36,043 bases of DNA, from the NCBI GenBank assembly GCA_030746935.1, contig JASLLV010000006.1:1-36043 (forward strand), given 5' to 3'. The stretch's first letter is position 1. The number at the start of each line of letters is the position of its first letter. The stretch comes from Rhodospirillales bacterium (GTDB lineage Bacteria; Pseudomonadota; Alphaproteobacteria; Rhodospirillales; JASLLV01). The notes beneath the pieces were generated by a model. That model was not told where the DNA came from. It saw nothing but the letters and a program-made list of their open reading frames with translations, and did not search any database. The position numbers and the translations under genes were made by a program. This document shows positions 1 to 8,279 of this stretch, in pieces.

Positions 1-10
1 CGCTAATGGT

Positions 11-24
11 ACACTGTGTGTCAA
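11..24. promoter_or_regulatory. Possible divergent promoter/operator at left edge
   Basis: The first roughly 80 bases are visibly richer in A/T than the rest of the window. They hold a short dyad ACAC-T-GTGT (11-19) and, on the minus strand, a perfect TTGACA (19-24) pointing out of the window. This suggests a shared regulatory region between the aminotransferase gene and a divergent gene to the left that is not included. The -10 element of that promoter would lie outside the window, so it cannot be tested here. Confidence 0.2.
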
Positions 25-158
25 CCTTTGTGGTAATGATTTGCCACCAGCTATCTTTGGTGAATATGCCTTTAGCCGGCACTGGTATGCGACCCCCCTC
101 GACGCGGGCCCGTGCTTGCTTCATTCTTGCGCCCGGCATTCGGCTAGGTGCGTCCCCG

Positions 159-1550
159 ATGGAAAGCGCGATGAACGAGGCAAGCCTCACGAATTCCCGA
201 ATCGAGGCGGCGTATCGGGCGACAACGCCGAAATCGGCGGCATTATTCGCCGAGGCCAAGGAAGTGCTTCCCGGCGGCCTCGTCCACGATTCGCGGCAGA
301 TGCACCCCTATCCGTTCTATTGCGAGCGCGCCTCGGGTCCGCTGAAGTGGGACGTGGACGGCAACGAATACGTGGACTACTACGGCGGCCACGGCGCGTT
401 GCTGCTCGGCCATTGTCACCCAGACGTGATGGAAGCCGTCCGCCGCCAACTCGAGCGCGGCACACATTTCGCGGCCTGTACCGAGCTCGAAGTGCGCTGG
501 AGCCAGCTGATCCGGGAGTTGATGCCGAGCGTAGAAAAGGTTCGTTTCACGGCGTCTGGCACCGAGGCCAGCCACATGGCGATCCGTCTGGCGCGGGCGC
601 ATTCGGGCCGGCGCAAGATCGTCCGTTTCATCGGCCACTTTCACGGCTGGCACGATCACGTCGCCTTCGGCGTGCGCTCGCACCTCGACGGCTCGCCGAC
701 CCCGGGCGTGCTCGAGGCGGTGGCGGACGCGGTCGTCCTCGTTCCGCCCAACGCGCTGGACCAGCTCGAGGCCGTGCTCGCCGAAGACGACGACGTGGCC
801 GCGGTCATGATCGAGACCATCGGCGTTCACACCGGCTCCGTGCCGACGCCGGCGGACGTGCTCGAGAGGCTGCGCGCGCTGACCGCGAAGGCCGGCGTCC
901 TGTTGATCTTCGACGAGGTGGTCACCGGCTTCCGGGTTTCACCCGGCGGCGCCCAGGGGCTATACGGCGTCACCCCGGACTTGACGCTCCTGGGCAAGAT
1001 CGTCGCCGGCGGATTTCCCGGCGGCGCGGTGGCAGGGCGCACCGACATCCTCGAATGGCTCGATTCCGACGCCGCCGCCCGCTCAGGGCGCGAGAAGATC
1101 GCTCACCAGGGCACCTTCAACGCCAACCCGGTCTCGGCGGCGGCCGGTATCGCGGCCCTCGAGATCGTCCGCGATACCGACGCCTGTGCGCGGGCCGCCG
1201 CAACGGCAGGCGCGATCCGGGCGGGGTTGAACCAAGTGCTCGAGGACGAAGGAATCCCGTGGGCCGTCTATGGCGATACGTCGGTCTTTCATATCTTCAC
1301 CAACCCCGATGGCCTCGCCTTGCGCCCGACCCAATTCGACGCGAGCGCGCTTCCGCCCTCGGCGTTCGCTCACGATTCGCGCGCCGACATGCTCGCCAAG
1401 CTCAAGCTCGCGATGGTGGTCAACGGTGTCGACTTGCAGGGATGGCGGGGCGGAATCGTGTCGGCGACGCACGGCGAAGCCGAGGTCGAGCGAACCATCG
1501 AAGCCTGGCGAATAAGCCTGCGGGCGCTGAAGGACGAGGGCGATCTCTAG
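159..1550 (+). CDS. Class III PLP aminotransferase (glutamate-1-semialdehyde aminomutase-like)
   Basis: A fold-type I PLP enzyme of about 463 residues, the usual size for class III aminotransferases. Visible motifs are the N-terminal DVDGNEYVDYYGGHGALLLGH block, the cofactor aspartate in DEVVTGFR and the probable Schiff-base lysine in LGKIVAGGFPGG. The last two closely resemble HemL-type glutamate-1-semialdehyde 2,1-aminomutases. Its neighbours are catabolic, so a catabolic transaminase or aminomutase is more likely than haem synthesis (inference). The open frame extends upstream to base 6, but that extension looks non-coding and is AT-richer. ATG at 159 (AGGTG upstream) or ATG at 171 (GGAAAG upstream) are the credible starts. 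It is convergent with the FAD oxidoreductase at 1625. The substrate cannot be read from sequence. Confidence 0.9.
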   Translation: MESAMNEASLTNSRIEAAYRATTPKSAALFAEAKEVLPGGLVHDSRQMHPYPFYCERASGPLKWDVDGNEYVDYYGGHGALLLGHCHPDVMEAVRRQLERGTHFAACTELEVRWSQLIRELMPSVEKVRFTASGTEASHMAIRLARAHSGRRKIVRFIGHFHGWHDHVAFGVRSHLDGSPTPGVLEAVADAVVLVPPNALDQLEAVLAEDDDVAAVMIETIGVHTGSVPTPADVLERLRALTAKAGVLLIFDEVVTGFRVSPGGAQGLYGVTPDLTLLGKIVAGGFPGGAVAGRTDILEWLDSDAAARSGREKIAHQGTFNANPVSAAAGIAALEIVRDTDACARAAATAGAIRAGLNQVLEDEGIPWAVYGDTSVFHIFTNPDGLALRPTQFDASALPPSAFAHDSRADMLAKLKLAMVVNGVDLQGWRGGIVSATHGEAEVERTIEAWRISLRALKDEGDL

Positions 1551-1580
1551 GGCCGATCCACGCGACCGCGGCGATCCGCT

Positions 1581-1596
1581 CCCGGCCTGATCCGGG
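1581..1596. terminator. Weak hairpin in convergent gap
   Basis: CCCGG-cctgat-CCGGG forms a 5-bp GC stem in the 74-base gap between the convergent aminotransferase and FAD oxidoreductase genes. It could act as a bidirectional terminator, but there is no T-run on either strand. Confidence 0.25.
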
Positions 1597-1624
1597 CTTG
1601 CGAGGCGGGTACAGCCCGGTCCGT

Positions 1625-2803
1625 CTACGACGCCGCCGCAGAGCGGCGCACAGCAAACCGGGCGGGCGAGAACGGGGCTATGTCGAAGGGCGCGCCTTTG
1701 CCCTGGACGATGGCGGCGACGGCCCGCCCTATGAGCGGCGCAAGGGTATATCCGGAATGCGCGCTGACGGCGACGATGAAGCCGGGCGCGTCCGCGGCTT
1801 CGCCGAGGATGGCCTTGCCGTCGGTGGAAATGCTGGGGCCCGCCCAGGTGCGCAAGAGCCGAAGCCCACAGATCGCCGGAACGATCCGTTGCGCCACCCA
1901 CAGACCACCTTCGATGCTCGCACGTAGCACCGAGGCGTCTGCGCCGTCGGGGTTCGCGCGCGCCGGCCAGCCGCCGCCGATCAGGAGATTGCCGCGCGCC
2001 GCCTGCTTAAGCGTCAACATGGCGCCTGCGTGTTGGACCAAGTGGGGAACGACGGACTCTGTTGGCTCGCTCACGCTCATGTGCAGCGGCTTGCCCCGGA
2101 CCGGGATGTCGAGCCCCGCCATCGCCGCGACGGCCGCCGCCTGCGCGCCGCAGGCGTTCACGACCTTGGCCGCACGGATCGGCCCGGCCGTTGTGCGCGC
2201 GGTGAACCCGCCTCTTTCGATCGTGAGCGCGAGAAGCTCGGTATGGTTGCGGAACCGGGCCCCATCCGCCTTGGCGGCGCGAACGATTGCCGGGGTCGCG
2301 GCGGCCGGATTGACTTTACCCTCGGCGGCGCAGAACTCGGCCGCGATGACGCGTTCGGAGAGATACGGCGCGATCGCTCGAACCTCGCCGCCATCCAACA
2401 GCTGGACGTCGAGCCCACATGCGCGCTCGCGCGCCATCTTGGCCTCGAGAAGGCGCACCTGGTCATCGGTCTCGGCGACCATCAGTCCGCCGGACGCGCG
2501 GTATTCGATGTCGTCCTCGAGCTCTTCGGCGAGGACACGCCAGGCGACGACCGCGTCAGGGTTCAGCGCAATCATGCTCTCAAAGGCCGCTTGCTTGGCC
2601 GGGTCGGTGTCGCGGGCCATGCTCGACTGGATCTGGACATGCAGGCTACCGGCGTTCATGCCCGAGGCCTGGGCGTTGAGCTCGCCGCGCTCGATCACGA
2701 TGCACTCGACCCCGGCTCGGGCCAGGAAAGAGGCGGCGCAGCACCCCATGACGCCGCCGCCGACCACCAGAACGTCGGTCTCGAGTCCTGCGCTTCCGGT
2801 CAT
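1625..2803 (-). CDS. FAD-dependent amine/amino-acid oxidoreductase (DAO family)
   Basis: A protein of 392 residues with an N-terminal Rossmann dinucleotide-binding motif GGGVMGCCAASFLARAG (about residues 15-31) followed by an acidic strand end (IVIERGE), typical of the D-amino acid oxidase / sarcosine oxidase beta / glycine oxidase family. The C-terminal block ILGEAADAPGFIVAVSAHSGYTLAP is the second conserved FAD/substrate region of the family. Expected chemistry is oxidation of a secondary or primary amine or amino acid to an imine. It is the last gene of a minus-strand operon, 7 bases after the VOC gene, which suggests it acts on the product or substrate of the decarboxylase and aldolase encoded upstream (inference). 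Substrate unknown. Confidence 0.9.
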   Translation of the reverse strand: MTGSAGLETDVLVVGGGVMGCCAASFLARAGVECIVIERGELNAQASGMNAGSLHVQIQSSMARDTDPAKQAAFESMIALNPDAVVAWRVLAEELEDDIEYRASGGLMVAETDDQVRLLEAKMARERACGLDVQLLDGGEVRAIAPYLSERVIAAEFCAAEGKVNPAAATPAIVRAAKADGARFRNHTELLALTIERGGFTARTTAGPIRAAKVVNACGAQAAAVAAMAGLDIPVRGKPLHMSVSEPTESVVPHLVQHAGAMLTLKQAARGNLLIGGGWPARANPDGADASVLRASIEGGLWVAQRIVPAICGLRLLRTWAGPSISTDGKAILGEAADAPGFIVAVSAHSGYTLAPLIGRAVAAIVQGKGAPFDIAPFSPARFAVRRSAAAS

Positions 2804-2810
2804 TTTCGTC

Positions 2811-3725
2811 TCACGACCACGGATCGGTCCCGCTTTGGTGAAAGACGAGGCTCGCGCCGAGCGCGGCGTCGCCCGAGACGATAAGGCGGCCGTCGTCGGT
2901 ATCGAGATGGTCGACGCCGCGCGCCTTCAAGAGCCGCCGCGTCGCCGCGATCTCGGAGACCGCGAAGGCAGCGGCGGCGACGAAAGGAAGCGCTGGGACC
3001 GTGGCCTCGGGAAGCGCGTCCGAAAGCTGCGCGGGCGTGACGAAATCGACGCGCCCTCGATCGAGATCGAGTGTGCGCGCGCGCGCGCCGCCATCCCGTC
3101 CAGTCACGCGGCCGAAGCGGGCCCGGGATTCGCCGACATCCTCGGCGCAGACGAGGGCGCCGGTAAGCGCCTGGGTCCCGTTCTCGTGATCGAGGAAGCG
3201 GGGCTGCCAGACGAGCGCGGGCGTGTGGTGGGTGACGAGCTGGATGCGACCTTCGGGCATGGTCGCGGGCGGAACCCGGAGCACGTCGAAGCGCGCACTC
3301 GCCTCGCCGTCGGGCGTCGGCACCGTTCGGCGCAGCCGGACCAGGGATACGGGATCGAACCCGGCGTCGTTCAGGCGGGCGCGGTGGGCCGGGCTATCGG
3401 CGACGGAAAATGCGATCAGATGGAGGCCGGGATGGCGCTCGAGCCGATCGGCGAGTTGACGCGCGAGCGGTGTGTCCTCACCGGTGGGGCCGAGCACCTC
3501 GAGATAGCCGGCGCGGAACATCGCGCAAATATTCGCGGTGCCGCTCGGCGCCGGCGCGCCTTCGGTCGAAGGCGCGTTCCCGTGTTTTGCGAACGGCGTC
3601 GACGCGAAGCCAAGGCGCCCGAGGGACTCGGCGACGGGGGGGAGGTCGGGAACGAATATGCCCAAGTGGTCGAGGTAGACCTGTTCGGCCTCGGGCACCA
3701 ACGGGGGCTCGGGGGTGCGCGCCAT
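2811..3725 (-). CDS. VOC-superfamily (glyoxalase-like) protein
   Basis: A 304-residue protein beginning with a VOC-type strand-helix module (DHLGIFVPDLPPVAESLGRLG, about residues 19-39). It then has GTANICAMFRAGYLEVLGPTG, the pattern of the glyoxalase-like domain family (Pfam Glyoxalase_3 type). Length and a second repeat-like half suggest two paired beta-alpha-beta-beta-beta modules. VOC proteins use a metal centre for isomerase, lyase, epoxide-opening or dioxygenase chemistry; which one applies here is not evident. It sits between the LysA-like decarboxylase (7-base gap) and the FAD oxidoreductase (7-base gap), so it is almost certainly co-transcribed and probably acts on a shared intermediate (inference). 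Confidence 0.8.
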   Translation of the reverse strand: MARTPEPPLVPEAEQVYLDHLGIFVPDLPPVAESLGRLGFASTPFAKHGNAPSTEGAPAPSGTANICAMFRAGYLEVLGPTGEDTPLARQLADRLERHPGLHLIAFSVADSPAHRARLNDAGFDPVSLVRLRRTVPTPDGEASARFDVLRVPPATMPEGRIQLVTHHTPALVWQPRFLDHENGTQALTGALVCAEDVGESRARFGRVTGRDGGARARTLDLDRGRVDFVTPAQLSDALPEATVPALPFVAAAAFAVSEIAATRRLLKARGVDHLDTDDGRLIVSGDAALGASLVFHQSGTDPWS

Positions 3726-3732
3726 TCCGTCT

Positions 3733-5160
3733 TCACGCGCGGGCGCCGGACAATTCCATCAGATGTGCCGGAACTCGGAACCGCGCCATCACGTCCGTCA
3801 GCCGCTCGCGCTCGGTGGTGACCTCGGCGTTCGAGCCTGTGACCATCACCGTCGCCGGCCGGCATTCGGCGTTGAAGTTCAGCGACACGCACTCGCAATA
3901 CGCGCCCGTATCGAGGGACGCGAGCAAATCGCCACGCGCGATCGCCGGCAATTCGCGGCCGGCGCCGAGGATGTCCGGGATGCAAAGCCCGCCGACCACG
4001 TCCACGGTTTCCGTGCACGGCGCCGACGCCCTGTCGGCGGCGACGATGTGGTTGTAGACGGTGGTCATGGCCCGCGGCAGGTGATTCGAGCTCAAGTCCA
4101 CGTGGACCCAGGTCTTTCCGTACTCGGGCTGGGTCTTGATGGCGCCGACGCGCCCCAGCGCGATCCCGCACGTGCCAGCGATGGCGCGCCCGGGCTCGAT
4201 GCGAAGCCCGGGAAGTGGCAAGCCGTGCGCTTCGCACGCCTCGATGATCGCCGGGCAGACGGCGGCAGCGAAATCCTCGAAACTGGGCGTGTTCTCGTCG
4301 TCGAGGCCGAATGGCCCGGTCTTCTCGGGCCGCCCGTAGGCCCAGCCGCCGCCGATGTCGATGGTGGGCGGCGCCCAGCCGGTGTCGCCGTGAAGCCGGG
4401 CGCACCAATCGATCATCTCGCGCGCCATCACTGCGAAGTCGTCGGCATTGTTGTCCATCCGGCTCAGGTGGTAGCTGATCTCCCGCAGGCGCAAGGATTC
4501 GATTCCCTGGATGCGCTTCACCATCGCCACCGTCTGCGGGTACGTCATGCCCCATTTGCAGGCGTGCGACTGCTCCGCCATGCTGCCCTCGCCGTGCATC
4601 GGAATGCCGAAGCGGTTCTCGAGCGGCTTCAACTCGAGCTTGGTTCGGATGCCCACTTCGGCGACGCGCCCGCATTCCAGCGCTACCGCGGCGACCATCT
4701 CCACCTCGTCATCGGAATCGAGATTGATGCAGACCCCGTTCTCGACGGCGATCGCGATCTCGGCCGGCGACTTGTTCGAGCCATTGAGGACGAGCTTGGA
4801 GCCCGGCGTGCCACACAGCAAGGCGAAGTACATTTCGCCGACCCCGAATGCGTCACCGCCCGCACCCTCTTGGGTCATGATGTGGCGGACCGCAAGTGCG
4901 TTGTTGGCCTTGTTGGCATAGAGCACCTCGACGTCCGGATAGTGCGCCCCAAACGCGTCGAGAAAGCGGCGGGCGTTGTGACGGAACTGGCCCTCGCTCA
5001 GCACGTAAAGCGGGGTTCCGAAGGTCTCGGCCAACTCGACGCAATCGCGCCCGTCGACCCACAGATGGCCGTCGTCGGCGACGCCGATGAAGTCGGAGAA
5101 ATGCCTCTTGAACTTGGGGTACGCGAGCGCGACGCGCCCGGGTTCCGACGCTGCGGCCAT
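3733..5160 (-). CDS. Fold-type III PLP-dependent decarboxylase (LysA/ornithine decarboxylase family)
   Basis: A 475-residue alanine-racemase-fold decarboxylase. The PLP lysine is in YANKANN (about residue 84), the glycine-rich phosphate loop in IDIGGGWAYG, and the cofactor-anchoring glutamate in IEPGRAIAG. The C-terminal GAYCECVSLNFNAECRPATV matches the GAY...RP motif of diaminopimelate decarboxylases. The CESGD substrate motif of true LysA is replaced by CIPDILG, closer to the C-x-P-x-D variant seen in non-LysA members. It is therefore probably not diaminopimelate decarboxylase and may act on another amino acid or on a carboxylated adduct made by the upstream DapA-like enzyme (inference). 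Second gene of the minus-strand operon; 41 bases separate it from the DapA-like gene. Confidence 0.88.
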   Translation of the reverse strand: MAAASEPGRVALAYPKFKRHFSDFIGVADDGHLWVDGRDCVELAETFGTPLYVLSEGQFRHNARRFLDAFGAHYPDVEVLYANKANNALAVRHIMTQEGAGGDAFGVGEMYFALLCGTPGSKLVLNGSNKSPAEIAIAVENGVCINLDSDDEVEMVAAVALECGRVAEVGIRTKLELKPLENRFGIPMHGEGSMAEQSHACKWGMTYPQTVAMVKRIQGIESLRLREISYHLSRMDNNADDFAVMAREMIDWCARLHGDTGWAPPTIDIGGGWAYGRPEKTGPFGLDDENTPSFEDFAAAVCPAIIEACEAHGLPLPGLRIEPGRAIAGTCGIALGRVGAIKTQPEYGKTWVHVDLSSNHLPRAMTTVYNHIVAADRASAPCTETVDVVGGLCIPDILGAGRELPAIARGDLLASLDTGAYCECVSLNFNAECRPATVMVTGSNAEVTTERERLTDVMARFRVPAHLMELSGARA

Positions 5161-5201
5161 GACCGGCCCTCCCTTCTTATTTGAATGCGCGATCGCGGGA
5201 G

Positions 5202-6113
5202 CTATTGCGCGGCAGCCTCCTTGCCGGCCATGAGGCCGAGGTCGACGAGGCCTTGACGGAGCTCAGCCAGATGCGGCTCCGCGAGCGGGCGGAGCGGAAG
5301 CCTGGGAACCCCACCCGAGAGCCCGAACATCGCCATGATCGCCTTGACCGAGCAGTACATGTTGCGATCCCGGGCTATGGTGAGGTCGCGAAGCGCGATC
5401 GCCGTGCGGTTCAGCGCCCGCGCGCGCTCGATATCGCCCTTCGTATACGCGGTGTGGATCTCGGCCAGCCCGCTGGCCCAGAAGTTCGGATTGGTCTCGA
5501 TCGCACCCGCGGCGCCGATCAAGCGGCCGGCGAGCGAGAAACCGAACACCCGAAGGCGGTCGCCGGCAACGTCAAGCGTCCGGGTGTAGTTGGTGAAGTC
5601 CATCGAGCTTTCCTTGATCGCCACCACGTTGTCGATGTCGGCGAGCCTATCGACCAACTCAGGCACCAAGGCGTTCACGGCATTGCCGGGGATGTTGTAG
5701 AGCAGGATCGGGATGTCGACGGCGTCCGAGACGGCCTGATAGTGGGCGACGATGTCGTCCGTACTCGGCTTGACGAAGAAGGGTGGCAGCACCATGACGC
5801 CTGCGCAGCCCGCGCCCTTGGCTGCTTCGGTCAGCGCGATCACGTCCGGGGTGCGGATGGCGCCAGTGCCGCCAATCACCGGTACCTGGCCGCCCGCCGC
5901 CTCGACGCACACCTTGATCACGCGATTGCGCTCGTCGTCCGTCAGCGCCCAGAACTCGCCGGTGCACCCGGCGGCGACGATGCCGCTCACGCCTTCGGCG
6001 ATGCACCAGCCCACGTGCGTGCGTAACGCGTCCTCGTCGATCGCGCCGGCCGCGTCGAACGGCGTGACGATGGCGACCCAAAGGTCCTTCCAGGCGACCG
6101 AGTTCTTGTCCAT
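5202..6113 (-). CDS. DapA/NAL-family class I aldolase-lyase, copy 1
   Basis: A 303-residue (beta/alpha)8 enzyme of the dihydrodipicolinate synthase / N-acetylneuraminate lyase superfamily. The Schiff-base lysine is in VAIKESS, the catalytic tyrosine in LLYNIPG, and the carboxylate-binding loop in AAGCTGE. Residues expected in true DapA are missing: the partner tyrosine of the second loop is Phe (PPFFVKPS), and the arginine just after the YN(V/I)P motif is absent (YNIPGNAVNA). It is thus likely a pyruvate-dependent aldolase or lyase, or a dehydratase, of other substrate. First gene of the minus-strand operon, with a strong AGGAGG ribosome site four bases before ATG. A close paralogue lies at 21683-22609. 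Confidence 0.92.
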   Translation of the reverse strand: MDKNSVAWKDLWVAIVTPFDAAGAIDEDALRTHVGWCIAEGVSGIVAAGCTGEFWALTDDERNRVIKVCVEAAGGQVPVIGGTGAIRTPDVIALTEAAKGAGCAGVMVLPPFFVKPSTDDIVAHYQAVSDAVDIPILLYNIPGNAVNALVPELVDRLADIDNVVAIKESSMDFTNYTRTLDVAGDRLRVFGFSLAGRLIGAAGAIETNPNFWASGLAEIHTAYTKGDIERARALNRTAIALRDLTIARDRNMYCSVKAIMAMFGLSGGVPRLPLRPLAEPHLAELRQGLVDLGLMAGKEAAAQ

Positions 6114-6216
6114 GGGATCCTCCTCCGGAATTAGGTGAGCGGAACCAGTATGGGCGCTTGCCCGGCGCTTGACAAACCGGTTCGGGGTGGCGCGTCCGGC
6201 TCCTTTCGCCGGTGCG

Positions 6217-6245
6217 TTGACAAGGACGCGTACGGCCGCGACACT
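6217..6245 (+). promoter_or_regulatory. Candidate sigma70-type promoter for the DMT/epimerase pair
   Basis: Perfect TTGACA (6217-6222), 17-base spacer, then GACACT (6240-6245; three of six to consensus) in the 188-base divergent region between the DapA-like gene (-) and the permease gene (+). A second TTGACA occurs about 53 bases upstream (near 6163). It would place the transcript start about 50 bases before the permease ATG. Read by eye only. Confidence 0.35.
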
Positions 6246-6301
6246 TCGCTCCCGCCCCGCCCTTTGTGCCGCGGCCCGCGTGCCTTTGAACCCCGCCCAC
6301 C

Positions 6302-7219
6302 ATGAACTTTAGATCTGAGGCCCGGGCCGCGGTCCCGACGATGGGCATCCTTTTGCTCGTGGGCCTGACGATGGTCTGGGGCGTCAACTGGCCGGTGATG
6401 AAGATCTCGCTGAACGAGATCCCACCGTGGACGTTCCGCGCCATGACGACACCGGCGGGCGGCCTCGTGCTTCTGATCTGCGCTCGTGCAACCGGCCACT
6501 CGCTCGCGGTGCCGCGAAGGCTGTGGGGCGCGATGCTTGTCGTCGCGCTCTTCAACTTCGCGATCCTGCCCCTGCTTTCGTCCTACGGTCTCAGCTTGCT
6601 GACCGCGGGGCGGGCGGCCATCCTCGTCTTCACCATGCCCATCTGGGCCTCGGTGTTCGCGGTCTTCCTCCTCGGCGAGGCGATGACGGCGAGGCGCGTT
6701 GCCGCCTTGGTCGCCGGCACCTTGGGGATCGCGACGCTCATGTGGGGGGAACTCGGCTCGTTCGGGGCGACGCCCAAGGGCGCCGCCTTGATGCTGGCAG
6801 CCGCTCTCTCGTGGGGGCTGGGAACCGTGCTTTTGAAGCGGATCGACTGGTCGATCCCCACCGTGACGCTGACCGGCTGGCAACTGATGATCGGCGGCGT
6901 GCCGCTGATCGTCGGCAGCCTCGCGGTCGAGATCCCGGCCTGGCAGCCGGCGTCGCACGCCGCCTGGGCGGGCGTCGTCTACAACGTCTTCGCGGTGATC
7001 GGCCTCGGCATGTATCTTTGGGTCCGCGCCGTCCGTCTGTTGCCCGCGGGCGTGTCCGCGCTCGGCACCTTGATGATCCCGGTGATCGGCGTGATCTCGG
7101 GCGCGCTCTGGCTCGGCGAGCCCTTGGGCTGGCGCGAGGCCGGCGGTCTCGTCTTCATCCTGGCGGCGCTTTGGCTGACGCTTTTCGGAAAGCGTGGGGA
7201 CTCGCCTGAGCGATCATGA
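6302..7219 (+). CDS. DMT-family (EamA) inner-membrane transporter
   Basis: A 305-residue membrane protein with about ten hydrophobic helices arranged as two EamA halves. Examples are GILLLVGLTMVWGVNWPVMK near the N terminus, FTMPIWASVFAVFLLGE at the end of the first half, and LGTLMIPVIGVISGALWLGE in the second; the two F/L-GE motifs at equivalent positions are typical of drug/metabolite transporters. The family exports or imports amino acids and other metabolites across the inner membrane. It lies 30 bases before the epimerase gene on the same strand, so the pair may handle one compound. No strong ribosome site precedes ATG 6302; ATG 6341, just before the first helix, is an alternative. Confidence 0.92.
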   Translation: MNFRSEARAAVPTMGILLLVGLTMVWGVNWPVMKISLNEIPPWTFRAMTTPAGGLVLLICARATGHSLAVPRRLWGAMLVVALFNFAILPLLSSYGLSLLTAGRAAILVFTMPIWASVFAVFLLGEAMTARRVAALVAGTLGIATLMWGELGSFGATPKGAALMLAAALSWGLGTVLLKRIDWSIPTVTLTGWQLMIGGVPLIVGSLAVEIPAWQPASHAAWAGVVYNVFAVIGLGMYLWVRAVRLLPAGVSALGTLMIPVIGVISGALWLGEPLGWREAGGLVFILAALWLTLFGKRGDSPERS

Positions 7220-7249
7220 TCGTCTTTATCGCAACCGAGTGATTCCGCC

Positions 7250-8233
7250 ATGCCGCCGTCGCTCACGGTTCGCGCCGAGACCTGGCCGCTTAAAGGCGCG
7301 TTCGCGATATCGCGAGCCGCCAAGACGGCCGTCCAAGTGGTCGTCGCCGAGATCGCCGACGGCCATATCGTGGGGCGCGGCGAGGCGGTGCCCTATCCGC
7401 GCTACGCGGAAACGGTGGCGGGCGTGGTCGCGGCGATCGAAGCACAGGCCGTCGCCGTCGCCGCCGGGATGGACCGCGCAGGCCTCGCGTCCGCACTTCC
7501 GGCGGGTGCGGCGCGTTGTGCGCTGGACTGCGCGCTCTGGGATCTGGCGGCCAAACGCGAAGGAGCGCGTGCCTGGACGCTCGCCGGTGTGTCCGAGACC
7601 CAACCGTCGCCGACCTTCGATACCCTTTCTTTGGACGCACCCGAGGCCATGGGCCGGGCAGCGGCGGCGCTTCGCGACTGGGGCGCGCTCAAGGTCAAAC
7701 TCGGAAGCGCCTCGGTCGTCGAGTCCATGCGCGCCGTTCGCAAAGCGGCGCCCGCGGCGCGCCTGATCGTCGATCCCAACGAAGCCTGGACCATCGAGGA
7801 TTTGCGCGCCCACTCAGGCGCGCTCGCCGATCTCGGCGTCGAGATGATCGAGCAGCCCTTGTCCGCGGACGCCGACGAGGCGCTTTCCGGGTTCGCCTCG
7901 CCGGTCCCGTTGTGCGCCGACGAATCGTGCCATACCGCCCGGGACTTGAGCGCGCTTGCCGGGCGCTACGACTTGGTCAGCATCAAGCTCAACAAGACGG
8001 GCGGGCTCACCGAGGCGCTCCGTCTCGCCGATGCCGCGCGGGCCGCCGGTTTCGGGATCATGGTGAGCTGCATGGTCTCAACCTCGCTGGCGCTGGCGCC
8101 GGCGATGCTGCTGGCCGAGGGTGCTGCCATCGTCGATCTCGACGGACCGCGCTGGCTCACCCGCGACCGCGACCACGGCCTTTTCTACGAAGGCGGCCGG
8201 GTGCATCCGCCCACGCCGGAGCTTTGGGGGTAG
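7250..8233 (+). CDS. Dipeptide epimerase / N-acyl-amino-acid racemase (enolase superfamily)
   Basis: A 327-residue mandelate-racemase/muconate-lactonizing family enzyme. It has the KxK base motif in LKVKLG, metal ligands in IVDPNEAW, MIEQPL and CADESCH, and the opposite-face base lysine in SIKLNKTGG. The ending VDLDGPRWLTRDRD and overall pattern match L-Ala-D/L-Glu epimerases and the related N-acetyl-D-glutamate racemase (DgcA) group of alphaproteobacteria. It would invert the alpha carbon of a glutamate-containing dipeptide or N-acyl glutamate, using Mg2+. The usual DgcA partner (DgcN, DUF1611) is not in the window, so dipeptide epimerase and N-acyl-glutamate racemase both remain possible. 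Probably co-transcribed with the upstream permease. Confidence 0.9.
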   Translation: MPPSLTVRAETWPLKGAFAISRAAKTAVQVVVAEIADGHIVGRGEAVPYPRYAETVAGVVAAIEAQAVAVAAGMDRAGLASALPAGAARCALDCALWDLAAKREGARAWTLAGVSETQPSPTFDTLSLDAPEAMGRAAAALRDWGALKVKLGSASVVESMRAVRKAAPAARLIVDPNEAWTIEDLRAHSGALADLGVEMIEQPLSADADEALSGFASPVPLCADESCHTARDLSALAGRYDLVSIKLNKTGGLTEALRLADAARAAGFGIMVSCMVSTSLALAPAMLLAEGAAIVDLDGPRWLTRDRDHGLFYEGGRVHPPTPELWG

Positions 8234-8279
8234 GGGGCGGCGCCGGTATTTCGCGGGGCGGGCAAAACCGCGGCGCCGG

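Noticed and set aside
1680-3821. A 713-codon open frame on the plus strand
   Set aside because: It lies antisense to the FAD oxidoreductase and VOC genes, has low-complexity Arg/Ala/Ser composition and no recognisable domain; GC-rich DNA gives such long shadow frames.
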